A DNA stretch of 64,000 nt from Allium sativum (Eukaryota > Streptophyta > Magnoliopsida > Asparagales > Amaryllidaceae). Below the pieces are notes generated by a model that was not told the DNA's origin, searched no databases, and saw only the letters and a list, made by a program, of their open reading frames with translations. A program made the position numbers and the translations under genes. The stretch spans positions 363,007,863 through 363,071,862 of the forward strand of contig CM060915.1 in NCBI GenBank assembly GCA_030737875.1, given 5' to 3'. Positions 11,867-24,535 of the stretch are shown here, in pieces. Every line of letters starts with the position of its first letter. The first letter of the stretch is position 1.

Positions 11867-12839
11867 TTTTTCTTGAACGATTCTCAGATGAATCGGGGGG
11901 GGGGGGGGGGCAGAGGGTAATAGGGGAGAGAAAGTTCTTTTTTTTATTATTTAATTATTTTATTTTTTTGAAAAAGTTGACTTTTACATACGACCTCTAA
12001 ACGAGGCCCACCGCCTGTCGTCCATAGCGTTTTACCCCCATTCCGAACACAATGGGATATGTATCGCAAGCTGATTTGATTGTTTCGATCAGTTTCCGTT
12101 AAATTTATATTTAAATCACTTTATTGAATTTTAAACGTACATTTCAATTTACCGGGGTCACACACGAACTCTATAAATTGCAGAAAAATATTTTCTAGCT
12201 TCGTATTGTCGATACAGTCCTAACAAAACTAGTTTCGTTGAATTCTGAGACCGTTGGAAAAATGGCCATTTTCCAGTCGATTAAAATCAACTGAAACTGG
12301 TCAAACGCGTTTTCGTTTGCCACGCTCACATATTGATTCAGAAAATTATGAAATTTGGAACCTAGCAATAACTTTACATCACGGACCCAACAAAACTGGT
12401 TTCGTCGAAATCCGAGGTGATTTGCAAAATTCTCATTTTTTAAGGTCCTGAATTCCATAGCGACTATTCGGAATTTTCAACTGGACATATCTTTTGATTC
12501 CCGCTATGAAATCTTGATTTTTCGGATTCGTTGGAAAGATATTCACAAATAGATCCTAATGTTTTTGGTTTCACTAAAATCCGGATTGTTTTGCACCCGG
12601 TACGTTCAATTGAAGTTTGAAATCGAATTATCGAACTACCGCGCCATTTTCAATTCTATTTATAATTATATATAAATATTTATATTCTAACGACGACGTA
12701 TATAATATATACGTTCTATTTATATTCAAAAATAAATTTTCGTTGTTTTTATTTAAAATAATCCATTTTAAATATTTAAAATTCGTTAAAATTGCCAAAA
12801 TAAAAAATTTAAACTGGCCCAGATTTTCGGGTTATTACA

Positions 12840-12874
12840 ATCTCCCCCACTTAAAACTTTTCGTCCCCGAAAAG
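12840..12874 (-). promoter_or_regulatory. Polypurine tract and GGGA hairpin of B
   Basis: On the minus strand CTTTTCG-GGGA-CGAAAAG (12857-12874) is followed by AAGTGGGGGAGA and then the LTR start TGTAATAACCCG. Position and loop match A, D and G; the stem differs. Confidence 0.8.
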
Positions 12875-13857
12875 AAACAAAGTCGAAAGTGGTTTGATTA
12901 ATCAACTCTACGTTCGATCTGGCTTCTATTCTCCAACTTTTCAGTTTCTGAGAATTTTCAAATTTTCAAAAATTTGGCTAACACCCTAAATTTTCGAAAA
13001 ATTTCGCCATAACCTCCCCTGCAATGGGAGCATCGAGAAATCTCAAATAGCTTCCCCGGTCCTTCTAATCTCAAAAAGAAAAAGCCAAGCGGCTAGCCAA
13101 TAGGCTTATAAAATCATCATCACCCAAACAAAACAGTAAATTATGTAGTAAACATGTACCTATTTGTCGGGCAAACAAATTTTATTCTTCGGCTCTAGCC
13201 TCCTTGCTATGACCTGTTCAATGTAAGTATATGTATATGCAAGCAAATGCGGCTAATTTTCAATACAATTCAATATTTGATACAATTAGGCGTAATGGTT
13301 CAAAATTGTCAAACAAATAATCAAACAACACAAACATCAATCAATTAGTGTATTAGAGTTTCAAATTCATAAATTTGATACATATATAGAAAATCATGTT
13401 TTTGATGCCAATTCACAACAATGTGTTCTAACTATATTAGTTTTGGTTCTCACACCAGTCTAATGGAAATATATAAATATCACACTTTCATTACTCGAAC
13501 ATGAATACTAATGACGACTAGTCAATCATCAGAATCATCTTCGGGCCACTAGAGTATGATTCTATATCTATCCAGTATATTAAAACTTCGAATATACGTT
13601 CATGACGCGTATATGCAAAATCTTTATATACTTGATTGTCCATATTCAAAATAAATAAATAGTCAAATACGTTTAGAACGATTAAATTTTCTAAACAAAA
13701 TTGTTTTCATTTGAAAAATATACCCTTCACACTCGTTCTAGGATACTACTGATCCTATCTCTAACGAGTCATTCTAATTGGATATTACTAATCCAATATC
13801 TGATGAATTCTTTCGTATGGTTCTAATGTGCCTTGTTCTCGAGCTCTGTAAACCAAA

Positions 13858-13869
13858 GCTCTGATACCA
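13858..13869 (-). promoter_or_regulatory. Primer-binding site of B (initiator tRNA-Met)
   Basis: The complement reads TGGTATCAGAGC two bases after the LTR end CGTCACA. This orients B on the minus strand. Confidence 0.92.
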
Positions 13870-15587
13870 AATGTGACGGCCGGGAATTTCGCTCGATCCG
13901 AATCAGTCGTTAAACCAATCTAGACCGTTCGAAACCCCTGAACGTTTGAGAACAGGACAAATCAGAACACTAACAGAAGAACATTTCATTGCTATTACAA
14001 CAATTCCATCAGATACAAGAATATACAGAGTATAAATGAATAAATTACATTCGATAAATATCAGAGATTACTATAAATTACATAGCAGCGGAAAATAATA
14101 CAAAGCACAACTGAAAGTGATATACGGATACAGAGCTTTCCGGATATTATTCCAGCTGTAAACCAGGATCCTGTGAATATAAATCTGCAAAACCAAAACT
14201 ACTAGCTGCCCGTGTGGAAAATAGGGGCACCCAGAGTTTAGGTTAAAACAATAAACTCCAGGTCAGTCATGTGACTAGTGTGAGAACTAAAACAGTTACT
14301 AAAACTTTATTTTTAAAAGAGAGTAATTCAAGGGACCACGCCGTATAACACGGAACGGGTTTCCTCCCAAGAATACCAGTGCATATAAGTAAACAGCGCA
14401 ATGCTTTTTCGAAAAATGAAGCTATTATAAGACCCAGGTCCCATCACACAATGCAACGCAAGCCGGAGGATAGGGTTTTCCCTTATAATAGCCAAACATG
14501 CTTGGTACGTTTAAAACAAATCATTTGATACTATAATAAGTGTATAGTGTCAAAACAATTTCAATCATAAATATAAATCATAGACGGCATGGGTACCATA
14601 TATCATGTCGCCATACTAGTTCTACAATTAAAACCGCAATACACGTATTGGAAATTGGATTTCCGTCATGAGTTGAGGCAAGGGGCAAGCTCCTCTCCGC
14701 GTTCGAGACACTCTAGCAAATGTCCCAGGGCTACGCACTCTGGGCAACCCCTGGATGCTTCAGGGCCGGTCCTCACTTACGTTGGAGGATTATTCATTCC
14801 TGAACACACGTTTCCCGGTCCTTACAGACCTATAATCGAGGCGCCTCATCCAACAACCACAAAGGTGAAAAGTATATATATGTCAGGGCTGGTAAGTCAC
14901 TGACACCACCAAAGCTAGAAAGAAACGTCGTGCTCTCCCTGCAGTCCGTATCCCGTTTTTGACTCATACCGAGGTGTGAGGCTCGCGAATTCACGTTATA
15001 CACAAAGCTGCCACGTAGGCGTGCTTTGATCATCAACCACAAGACTTTGCTTTTCAACAGAAGCCTTGATCATTGCATCTTAGCGTGCCACACAGGCAAT
15101 TCATGCTATGCGACTGATGTCCATCGATATACAACCTCTGAGCTCGTACGTCTCAGAGAAGGGCGTTAAGCAAAAGAATAAATTCTCCGCCGCCAAACAG
15201 ATGCATATTTAATAGAAATCAATCAACACAGAATAAAATCCAATGTCAGACACACAATCCATTTACAAGTCCGTTCTGGGTCTGAACGAAACCGGAGGCA
15301 CTTTCCTCGCATATCCATCCATCTCCAAGTACGTCTGGACGACCACCAACTATTCCATCCTTTTGGGTGTACAGCCCAATCAGGATCGTCAGTAATTACC
15401 CAAACGATGTGAAGACTTCTGGTCTTCGACCACCGTCTTCATCTTCGACTTATCGTCGAATCGGTTATTCAGAATGGGTATAAACCCGACCTTTCCGAAC
15501 AACCCGCGTATATTAAAAACAAATGTTACGCAAACACAACATACGCCTCATTCCAATTCATTAGTCACTAACCGCAAATTAGCAAGA

Positions 15588-15670
15588 GAACAATTTCCCA
15601 AACATTAACCCCGAAGGCCGAAACCAACATCAGATCAATATCCAGGAAACCATTCTTCTTAGCCAACCTA
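15588..15670 (-). repeat. Conserved ~80-bp block (copy in B's LTR)
   Basis: In sense orientation it contains GATGTTGGTTTCGGCCTTCG followed by GGG. Related blocks occur at 52466-52548 and in the matching 3' LTR of I, at 56092-56175 (interior of I) and 25404-25485 (interior of D), always in the element's sense direction. Confidence 0.65.
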
Positions 15671-16080
15671 CAGCTAGTTTCTAAATTCCACATTCTTAGG
15701 GAAAGATTCCCATTAATTTTATCCAAGATAAATTCTTTAAAATTTATCCTGTAATCTTCCTTTGGATGTCGTTTCAAACCAAATCATGGTTTTTCTAAAC
15801 TAGTCGAGATTAGCGAACCACACTGAAGTAATTATTTATTTTATTTCCCAATCCCAACCTATTCATCCCATGAAGCAAAACTGGTAATACTCCATATCTA
15901 ACACCACGGTGTTATCGGTAAAATTAATTACCATTTCACGTTCAAATCTAATTAAAGATTTAACTATCGCTTTGGAGCAAAACTGGCGATGCTCCATTCT
16001 CGCTCAATTCTAAATTTGATAATTTAGATTATAGATTCACATTTCAACCTAATTGCAGATTCGTTAAAACTCCTTTTACT

Positions 16081-16195
16081 GGGTTAAAGAACTAGGTGTT
16101 ATTTAAAACACAGTTCACGATAAACCCAAATCACGTTCTATTTATTATCGGGTTAAAGAACTAGTGTTATTTATAACACAGTTCACGATAAACCC
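16081..16195. repeat. Two tandem hairpin units in B's LTR
   Basis: Units 16081-16127 and 16150-16195 both start GGGTTAAAGAACTAG and end GATAAACCC. Each has an outer GGGTT/AACCC pairing and an inner GTGTT/AACAC pairing. In the second unit the inner stem is a perfect GTGTTAT/ATAACAC. Confidence 0.6.
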
Positions 16196-16938
16196 ATTTC
16201 AAATCCAATCAAATATATTAGAAATTCCGATTATTTAAAACCCCTTTTTAAATCTAATTTATTTATTTAAAAATAATTGGGTTTTAAATTTAGTTCAAAA
16301 CTAGTTCATTTCGATAAAAATTTATTTTTATCTTTTCAAATATGGAGTTTTTCATCCAAATTTTTCCCAAATCATTTCTTATGATTTTACACAAATTATT
16401 ACTATTTTTAATAATTTTATCAAGGCCCGTACAGTCGATTTCCAACAACGGCCATCGAACTGCACTTATAGCGACCTTTTTCAAATTTGATTTGGATGTA
16501 TCTCCAAATCCAACCGTTAGATTTTGAATTTCAAATATTCGTTAGAAAGCTCTTTTCGATACGAACCCAACGGTTCCGGTTTTAGGAGAATCCGACGGTC
16601 GGATCTCCTGTGATGTCCGTTTGAAATAAATGGTTGAAATTCACGAACTGCCGCGGCGCGGCGCGTTCTATTCAGGCCATTATATTATATATATAATATA
16701 TATAGTATATATTTCATCGATTACTATTTAAAACGAATTATATAAATAGTTTTGAAATTCGTTTCAAAATTCATTTCAACTTCCATTTCAATTCAAAGCA
16801 AAATTGAATTCTTCTTTATAAATTTGTTTTAAAATTCATTTCTATTCAATTCAAATTTCAATTCAATTTGAATTCATTTCAATTCGCCTTCAATTCAATT
16901 TGAATTCGTTTTCAATTCAATTCAATTTCAAAGTCGTT

Positions 16939-17370
16939 TTCTATTCGATTCAATTCAAATTGGTTTTCTATTCGATTCAATTCAAATTGGTTTTCTATTC
17001 GATTCAATTCAAATTGGTTTTCTATTCGATTCAATTCAAATTGGTTTTCTATTCGATTCAATTCAAATTGGTTTTCTATTCGATTCAATTCAAATTGGTT
17101 TTCTATTCGATTCAATTAAAATTGGTTTTCTATTCGATTCAATTCAAATTGGTTTTCTATTCGATTCAATTCAAATTGGTTTTCTATTCGATTCAATTCA
17201 AATTGGTTTTCTATTCGATTCAATTCAAATTGGTTTTCTATTCGATTCAATTCAAATTGGTTTTCTATTCGATTCAATTCAAATTGGTTTTCTATTCGAT
17301 TCAATTCAAATTGGTTTTCTATTCGATTCAATTCAAATTGGTTTTCTATTCGATTCAATTCAAATTGGTT
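16939..17370. repeat. 27-bp minisatellite, 16 near-identical copies
   Basis: The unit is built on TTCTATTCGATTCAATTCAA and is 27 bp long, a multiple of three, so long open frames appear on both strands. Copies are almost identical, with degenerate half-copies on both sides (about 16790-17450). The frame is a by-product of the repeat and is not called a gene. It lies in B's LTR; the other LTR copy of this region is outside the window. Confidence 0.93.
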
Positions 17371-17602
17371 TTCTATTCGATTCATTTCGAATTCGTTTTA
17401 TATTCAATTCATTTCGAAATCACTTTATATTCAATTCATTTTAAATGAATAAAATCGAAATAAATATCGTTCACGTCAAAATGGCGTCAATCTAATCAAC
17501 ATGGCTTCATATATTTCTATTTTCAAATATTCTATTTCAAATATTTCTTATTATCAAATATTTCTTATTATCAAATATTTCTTATTAACAAATATTTCGT
17601 TC

Positions 17603-17852
17603 AACACATGACTAATCTCAACGGATGAGTACAGTCAACACATGAACTTTTATTTTATATTGATAAAGATGTAAATTTTATTATTAAAATATTCGTTCAA
17701 CACATGACTAATCTCAACGGATGAGTACAGTCAACACATGAACTTTTATTTTATATTGATAAAGATGTAAATTTTATTATTAAAATATTCGTTCAACACA
17801 TGACTAATCTCAACGGATGAGTACAGTCAACACATGAACTTTTATTTTATAT
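17603..17852. repeat. 96-bp tandem repeat, ~2.6 copies (second LTR copy)
   Basis: Same array as at 9721-9970, showing that it predates the insertion of B. Confidence 0.9.
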
Positions 17853-19589
17853 GTCCTTTATTTTCTAAATGGGAATGAGGCCCAATCAATCACCATATAA
17901 AATTAATTATATGGATTTTCATACAACACATATATATAATAGCATTGAAGAATAATCAACCATCAACCAAAGTGCACTACACTGTATAAGCATCAAATAT
18001 AGATATCTAATGCTTATAACAGCCTGTCAATCAATCGATCGACATATTTAATCAATCAAGATGAGTGAACTTCAAATTTCATCCCAACACCCGTGTGGGG
18101 TTTCAAACAATCAAACACAGATTTTATTTGTGCAGTTGGGCGATGTGTAAAATTTATCGACCCAATCAATGTCAGTCAAATCAGTGTACATAAACAAACC
18201 GTCTGGTTTGTAAATGAATATTTTATTTTATTCACTTTCACGTTAAAAATTATATTTTTAACGATAAAATATTTTATTTCAACACATGAATTTATATTCA
18301 GTTCGTTTACGCAATAAAAATGATATTTTTATTTTTCTAATATATTTTAGAAAATTTCGGCGGCATAACGGCACGATACTAGAAACGGGACAAGGCCTAG
18401 CCTTATCCCCGGACTAGTGAAGGCCCACGCCATTCACATATCAATCAAATCCATTCATTCTCACCAAACAATTCAATTTCAATCAAATAATCTAATTAAT
18501 TTTTTGCAATCAAACAATTTAACAAACAAGCCATCCATGGTCTGTGGATGACGGGTGTCGGGTGCTACTAAACACCGTCTGCATCCTAGTATATATATAT
18601 AACTAGAAAAAGAAATTGAAAGGTGAGAAATTCTCACTTATAGCTATCCAATCATCTTGACTCTTCATTGATAGAAATCTTCATCGTTATTGCATCTTCG
18701 TCATCTTCGTTGCTCGTAGCCACTACATATATAAAAATCACACATTTTTATATTTTGATGTCTTTAAAATAAAAATCACATTTTTATTTATTTACTTTCA
18801 ATTTAAAAATCATATTTTCACTTCGCTATTCAATATATAAAAATCGAATTTTTATACCGCTACTATAAAGATAAAAATTATATTTTCACAACGATGTTCA
18901 TATATTAAAGATTATATTTTTATCATGCTATTCTTCATATAAAGATTTCGCCTTTTCAAAAATATTAAAAATCCGAACTTTACGAAAGCAAGAATCCTAT
19001 TTTTCTCTCTAAAAATATAGTCTTTCCTATTTAAGCAAAAATTATATTCCTACATATTCTATATAGTAGAGATTATATTTTTAATACTTTAAAAATATAA
19101 ACATCATATTTTTCTCCTTCATTATATATATACAATAAAAATCAGATTTTTATTTCGTTACATATATAAAGATGATATTTTTAATTTTCCTATCATGTAA
19201 AAATTATATTTTTAATTCTCTACATAACCAAAAATTATATTTTTGTATCATCTATATAGTAAAGACTATATTTCTAATACTTTAAAAATATAAAGATCAT
19301 ATTTTTATTTCTTTAAAAACATAAAAATCCTATTTTTAACCTTCATATATAATCAAAATCTCGTCTTCCTCTTTGTAAAAATCTCAACTTTCTATTTGTA
19401 AAAATCTTAACTTGTCTAAAAAAAACTAATCTTTTCTATATCAACTACATATATAATAGAATCTGATTTTTAATAACGATTTTATATAATAATAAAAAGT
19501 ATTTAAATTAGAAAAAATCACCTTTTTATTACAGCATTACTTATAATAAATAAATCAAAGAAACTGAAATAAAAATCAATTGTATTTAC

Positions 19590-19926
19590 CTTTCTCTTGT
19601 CGAGGGGGGGCAGTTCGATGTCGTTGACTGGAAAAAGGGGGAAATGGGCTTGGAGAGGGTAGCGCACGCTGGTGGTTGGAGTCGATGGGGGATGTCTGAC
19701 CTGCGGTGGCGCGTGCTGGAGGTCGTGGGGGAAGCGGCAGCAGGAGGAGGAAGGAAGAAGAGGGGGGCGGTGGTCCTAGGGTTCGCGGTGCTCGATTTGT
19801 GGAAGAGGGGAGGCTCGCGGATGAAGGTGGACGAGGTGGGAGCCTGGGCGGAGGCGTCGCGACTTCGACGGGGGAGGAGGAAGAGGGAGCGGTCGTGGGG
19901 GAAGCGGGATCCGCCGTCTTTATATT
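19590..19926 (-). promoter_or_regulatory. Promoter and leader of B (5' LTR): TATA box, GC-rich leader, splice donor
   Basis: The minus-strand TATA motif lies at 19918-19926. A C-rich leader runs to AGAAAG|GTAAAT at 19590/19589, after which the sequence becomes AT-rich, as at an exon-intron border in plants. No matching acceptor was assigned. Confidence 0.45.
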
Positions 19927-20902
19927 TTTTTTTTTTGAACGATTCTCAGATGAATCGGGGGGGGGGGGGGCAGAGGGTAATAGGGGAGAGAAAGTTCTTT
20001 TTTTTATTATTATTTAATTATTTTATTTTTTTGAAAAAGTTGACTTTTACATACGACCTCTAAACGAGGCCCACCGCCTGTCGTCCATAGCGTTTTACCC
20101 CCATTCCGAACACAATGGGATATGTATCGCAAGCTGATTTGATTGTTTCGATCAGTTTCCATTAAATTTATATTTAAATCACTTTATTGAATTTTAAACG
20201 TACATTTCAATTTACCGGGGTCACACACGAACTCTATAAATTGCAGAAAAATATTTTCTAGCTTCGTATTGTCGATACAGTCCTAACAAAACTAGTTTCG
20301 TTGAATTCTGAGACCGTTGGAAAAATGGCCATTTTCCAGTCGATTAAAATCAACTGAAACTGGTCAAACGCGTTTTCCTTTGCCACGCTCACATATTGAT
20401 TCAGAAAATTATGAAATTTGGAACCTAGCAATAACTTTACATCACGGACCCAACAAAACTGGTTTCGTCGAAATCCGAGGTCGTTTGCAAAATTCTCATT
20501 TTTTAAGGGCCTGAATTCCATAGCGACTATTCGGAATTTTCAACTGGACATATCTTTTGATTCCCGCTATGAAATCTTGATTTTTCGGATTCGTTGGAAA
20601 GATATTCACAAATAGATCCTAATGTTTTTGGTTTCACTAAAATCTGGATTGTTTTGCACCCGGTACGTTCAATTGAAGTTTGAAATCGAATTATCGAACT
20701 ACCGCGCCATTTTCAATTCTATTTATAATTATATATAAATATTTATATTCTAACGACGACGTATATAATATATACGTTCTATTTATATTCAAAAATAAAT
20801 TTTCGTCGTTTTTATTTAAAATAATCCATTTTAAATATTCAAAATTCGTTAAAATTGCCAAAATAAAAATTTTAAACTGGCCTAGATTTTCGGGTTATTA
20901 CA

Positions 20903-21793
20903 CTGACTGTAAGAGGTCAAATCGACGGCGGTGGTGCAACAGTGTAGGTTCTAACGGGGTGCGGGCGTGCACACACTCCGGCGCAGAAAAATAAGGCACT
21001 GGCAACCAGTAGTATACCTGTGCATTCTAGAATTGTGTCGGGCCGCCACCATGGGACTTGATACACCCCATGGTGGGACCAGCATAGGTAACTACAACAA
21101 CGGGGGCCGTAAGACACATGTAACTATGCGAGTAGGAGCCGATCATTAGAAATGGATCACTTCACCCTGATTATGGGGTGCGTGTTGGGAACTAGTTTAT
21201 GTGGGTATAGAGATTAATATGGGGTACGATAGTACATTCGACTCTAGACAACTTAACCTAGTTTATAGTGCTTTCCCATTTCCAGTTTATACTTATCATG
21301 CCCAATTCTTTATTCATAGACTGAATAGTCCTAGACTTACTTAGGCTTTATGTCTGACTCTACTTTTCTTTCGTCTTCTTTTCTTTCGTCCCCCCCCCCC
21401 CCAAGGTCCACAGGGAGGGAATACCGCAGCTTGACCAGTTTTCACATCCAGCTTGAAGAGAAAGAATGTATTGCTTGGATCTTTTTCGTTTTGGACTATG
21501 GCTTTGGACAGCAATTATGGGACTTATGCAGTTTACTTATGTTTTTATGCTTCTTTAAATAATGTAATCAAGACAGTTATGAAGATGTTATGTTTTTGGA
21601 ATTATTGTAAGACAATTATGACATGGTTCGTGTAACACGTATTTTGTTGAAATAAAAATTGCTGTTGTTTTCCGTTGTTCAAAAATATATGTATTTATAT
21701 CTGTCTTGTGTATTTGTGACTTATACTTATAAACCTCCACCAAAATTAGGGCATTCCCTTTGAGAGTGACCCTAACGGAGGTGGGGTGTTTCA
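20903..21793 (+). repeat. LTR fragment C (3' part of a gypsy LTR)
   Basis: Resembles the 3' part of G's LTR (61156-62109), including GTGCATTCT, TTGATACACCCYATGGTGG, a hairpin before a poly-C run (21390-21402) and the final GGTGGGGTG. It ends TGTTTCA where relatives have TGTTACA. The 5' side was split by B. The sequence beyond 21793 is D's LTR, so C appears to be inserted in D; a right target duplication would start GCGAA. Confidence 0.75.
21746..21775 (+). ncRNA. LTR-terminal hairpin, copy C
   Basis: TTAGGG (21746-21751) pairs with CCCTAA (21770-21775) around a conserved CATTCCCTTTG loop. Relatives have TTAAGG/CCTTAA and CTAGGG/CCCTAG at the same place, so pairing is kept while sequence changes. 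Confidence 0.55.
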
Positions 21794-22918
21794 GCGAAAC
21801 AACAAGGGTCAGACAAAAAGTCTGGCAAGTCCAGTGATTTTCAGTTATGAAAAGATAATAATAACATGACATAAACATAAAATTGGATGAGAGATAGCTG
21901 TACAGGTGTAGCAGATATAACAGAAGAACAGAATGACATAAGCTATTTCTTTACACTTCTCTGCACTAATACTAGTATAACAGAATTAGGTGTCACCTAA
22001 TGTCTAAACTGAAACTGAAACGGGTACAGAATAATTTAACAGAAACAGAACGCTAATAATGGGCCTTTACCACCCGATCAAAAACAGACAGAAGCATAAA
22101 CAGATTAATCCCTATGGGAACAGAATGTAGAATTAGGTGTACACTAGTAATGGGCCTTTACCACCCAAACAGACGGTACCACGCAGAAACAGACAGGTGT
22201 TACCACCCAACAGAAATAGACGGTACCAACAAAAACAAACAGAACTAGGTCTACCCTAAAACCCTACCCCAAGCGATCGGCTCCCTAGTACATAAATATC
22301 CTATGTCGGCCCCACAGTAGGGTGTATCACTCCCTAAAGTGACAACCAATTGGCACAGACCTATTTACAGATGTCACGACGTCTTACATCCTCAGAGGCA
22401 GCCCGGGATCCATGCACGCACATAACCCGGTTGGAACGCACCATCAACACCCCTCGCCATTATCAGAATGAACCGCTTATAATTAGTTCAGTAAGCGTGC
22501 CCGGACCCTACTTACTGTTGGGTCAAAGTTTTGATACCAGAAAGGGTTACTGACTAATATGGGTCCCAAACAACAGATGACACAAGTAATTCCCCTCCTA
22601 ACCTTGTGTCCCCAGACTAACAGATTTCAGCTTAACTTGTCTACAAGTTTCAGACATACAAAGTTTAGATTAACTAGTTCACAGATCAGACAATCAAGTT
22701 AACAGGTTTTCATACTAACAGATCAGATGTTCGGATTAACAGGCTTACAGATTAACTAGTTACATATTAACTGGTTACAGATTATCTAACTCGGTATTGG
22801 GCCTACGGATTCACGAAACGGGTTTATCAGATTCATTGGTCCAATTGGTTTAACCTTACCTAACCCGTTTTAGACATCATAATTGTCTCAGATTTTCATT
22901 AATTAAATATTAATGCCC

Positions 22919-23126
22919 AAACCTCTCACATTAGACTGACAGTTTGCGGCTACTGGTTAGGCCGGTTGGTTCCGGGCAGGTTTCTGTCGCAAACTGAGTC
23001 TAACCTCGGGTTTCAAGCACGTTATGACTAACTTCTCACATTAGAACCTACTGTTTGCGACCACTGGAATATGGCGGGCGGTTCCGGGCAGAATTACGCC
23101 GCAAACTCATTCTAACCTCGAGTTAG
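22919..23126 (-). ncRNA. Twin structured modules in D's 3' LTR
   Basis: Module 22919-23013 pairs AAACC/GGTTT, TTAGACT/AGTCTAA and AGTTTGCG/CGCAAACT. Module 23028-23126 pairs CTAACT/AGTTAG, TTAGA/TCTAA and GTTTGCG/CGCAAAC. Both surround a loop with TTCCGGGCA on the plus strand. The loop matches modules in G and I while stems differ. An RNA role is inference; no such family is known to me. Confidence 0.55.
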
Positions 23127-23219
23127 CCATGTTTATCTTTGCGGCCAATTAATTAATGATTTACCATTTATACCCACGCCTAATATACATGTCAATTATT
23201 CATAGCTAATTCAGATTAT

Positions 23220-23525
23220 GTCAATAACAGACTGAATATCTCAGCTTAACAGATATAGTAGATAACAGATTTTCGCAGATTAGGCGTCTTAACGGATTCA
23301 GCGGATTAAGCAAACTAGCAGATTTAGCAGATAACAGATTAGGCATCTCAACAGATTTAGTTTAGCAGATTTGGCATTTTCAACAGACTTAACAAATGAC
23401 AGATTTGGCAGATTAACAAGTCTAGCAGGCTAGGCAGTAGAGCAGAACTAGCAGATTAAGCAATGTAACAGACTAGCAGATTAGGCAAATATAGCAGAAC
23501 TAAATTAGGCAAATATAGCAGATTT
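23220..23525. repeat. Degenerate CAGATT/GGCA repeat tract in D's LTR
   Basis: Irregular 13-14-bp units such as AGCAGATTAGGCA. The other LTR (28720-28996) has one block fewer, indicating replication slippage. Confidence 0.65.
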
Positions 23526-24449
23526 TATTATTCCTTAAGGTTTCATTGACCCATCTTGCCTAATTATAAATTTGGCCTAAGTTTGCATGCCTAAATAATT
23601 GTCATGGTTCACAATATGATTATATACCAAATATAGCCATCTATTACTATGCATGTCATATATCCCAAAGATCCCTTACTTAGGTGTTTATTTACATTAA
23701 TAAATACCCTACTCTCATGTAAATCTTTATACCTAAGCCATATTCTTTTTATCACAAATCATATGTTCAATACCCATTTATGTTATAAATGCAACATGTC
23801 CAGTTATATGTCTCAAATTTATGTTCTAACTACAGTCCATGTTCTTTCCTCAAATCAGTCACCTATTGGTCATGCCCAATTTATGCATCATTCATTTTAC
23901 TGTCCCAAACAATTTAGCGTAGGTTAATCTCTTATGAGATTGGCTCAGGCTCATGGTAGCCTGGCTATAGAACAGAAAAAGGAAAGAGATACAAAATAAG
24001 ATAGATCAAAACAGAACAGAACAGATATACCCTCAGATTCAGATTTACAATTCATGTCACAATCAGAATTAACGTTTATATCGGAAAATAACTATACTTG
24101 CCTTGATTGGATTAAAGAAAGAATTTAGTTGTTGTAGAATCATTGCAGAAGCTTTAATCTCTAATTTGAATTGAGTTTCTTAGGTTGATGTTGATTAGCT
24201 TCTAGTTTTGATTCCAGCAGAGTAGCGACGCCATTTTTATTTTTATTTAGAACAGAGGCAGAGAAGAAGCATAATAGAATTGTGAGTAGAGAAGGCTAGG
24301 TCTTAGGGTTTATTTATAGGAGTTAGGACTAGTTTAGGCCCTTAGATTAACCCTAGTTTAGATCTGAACCACTGAAAATCGTCACAGGCCAACCAACCAG
24401 ACCACACAAGCAAGCAGGTGCACCAGGCTAACCTGGCTTGACCAGGGAG

Positions 24450-24535
24450 GTCGACCGCCAGCTCGACACCCAGGTCGACTGGGCAGTCGACCTGGTCCCT
24501 GGGGGGTCGACTACCCAGTCGACTCCCCAGTCGAC
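24450..24535 (-). promoter_or_regulatory. Phased GTCGAC palindrome array in U3 of D (3' LTR)
   Basis: GTCGAC starts at 24450, 24474, 24486, 24506, 24518 and 24530. In sense order the spacing is 12, 12, 20, 12, 24, nearly the pattern in G (12, 12, 20, 12, 12). It lies about 130 bp upstream of the TATA motif. Confidence 0.6.

Larger units (their letters stand above)
9618..12839 (-). repeat. 3' LTR of element B (partial, interrupted by A)
   Basis: Homologous to 17483-20902. It lacks about 190 bp present at 18146-18335 of the other LTR; the gap edges share a T-rich stretch, consistent with a deletion. It ends GGGTTATTACA at 12839 next to the purine tract. Confidence 0.9.
12840..13871 (-). other. 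Internal region of element B (no coding capacity seen)
   Basis: About 1 kb of AT-rich DNA between the LTRs. No Gag, protease, RT or integrase motif was seen in any frame. Only the purine tract and the primer site mark it as retroelement interior. Confidence 0.8.
9618..20902 (-). mobile_element. Element B: LARD-type non-autonomous LTR retrotransposon with ~7-kb LTRs
   Basis: Minus orientation. The right LTR (13872-20902, 7031 bp) is complete. The left LTR keeps 9618-12839; the rest lies beyond A, outside the window. Between them are 1032 bp with a tRNA-Met site at one end and a purine tract at the other but no coding region. LTR ends are TGTAATAACCCG and GGCCGTCACA, close to those of A (TGTAACGACCCG and GGCCGTCACA), so an A-like element may supply its proteins; that is inference. 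By eye the shared 3.2 kb of the LTRs differ at about 20-25 positions plus a ~190-bp gap. It is inserted in LTR fragment C. Confidence 0.85.
13872..20902 (-). repeat. 5' LTR of element B, complete (7031 bp)
   Basis: Bounded by TGTGACGG at 13872 next to the primer site and TTATTACA at 20902. In sense order it holds a U3 of about 1 kb, a TATA box near 19922, a GC-rich leader, a splice donor at 19590/19589, AT-rich DNA, the 96-bp array, a 27-bp minisatellite, paired hairpins and a conserved 80-bp block. The length is exceptional; its only support in the window is the 3.2-kb match to the left LTR plus correct ends. Confidence 0.85.

Noticed and set aside
11531..12000. Overlapping Gly/Arg-rich frames
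   Set aside because: Shadows of a GC-rich LTR leader on the opposite strand; they run through poly-G tracts that differ in length between the LTRs.
16939..17370. CRISPR-like array
   Set aside because: Units are contiguous without unique spacers, in plant retroelement DNA.
16900..17448. 182-codon frame of repeated FYSIQFKLV
   Set aside because: Produced by a 27-bp minisatellite; frames are also open on the other strand. No sign of selection as protein.
21783..21800. Short palindrome GTTTCAGCGAAAC at the C/D junction, first read as a fold-back rearrangement
   Set aside because: Insertion of C into D's LTR explains the junction: C ends with a proper TG...CA terminus and D's sequence resumes at the exact homologue of 27276.
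23649..23927. 92-codon frame in D's LTR (also at 29120-29398)
   Set aside because: Two LTR copies of AT-rich non-coding DNA; no domain and poor start context.
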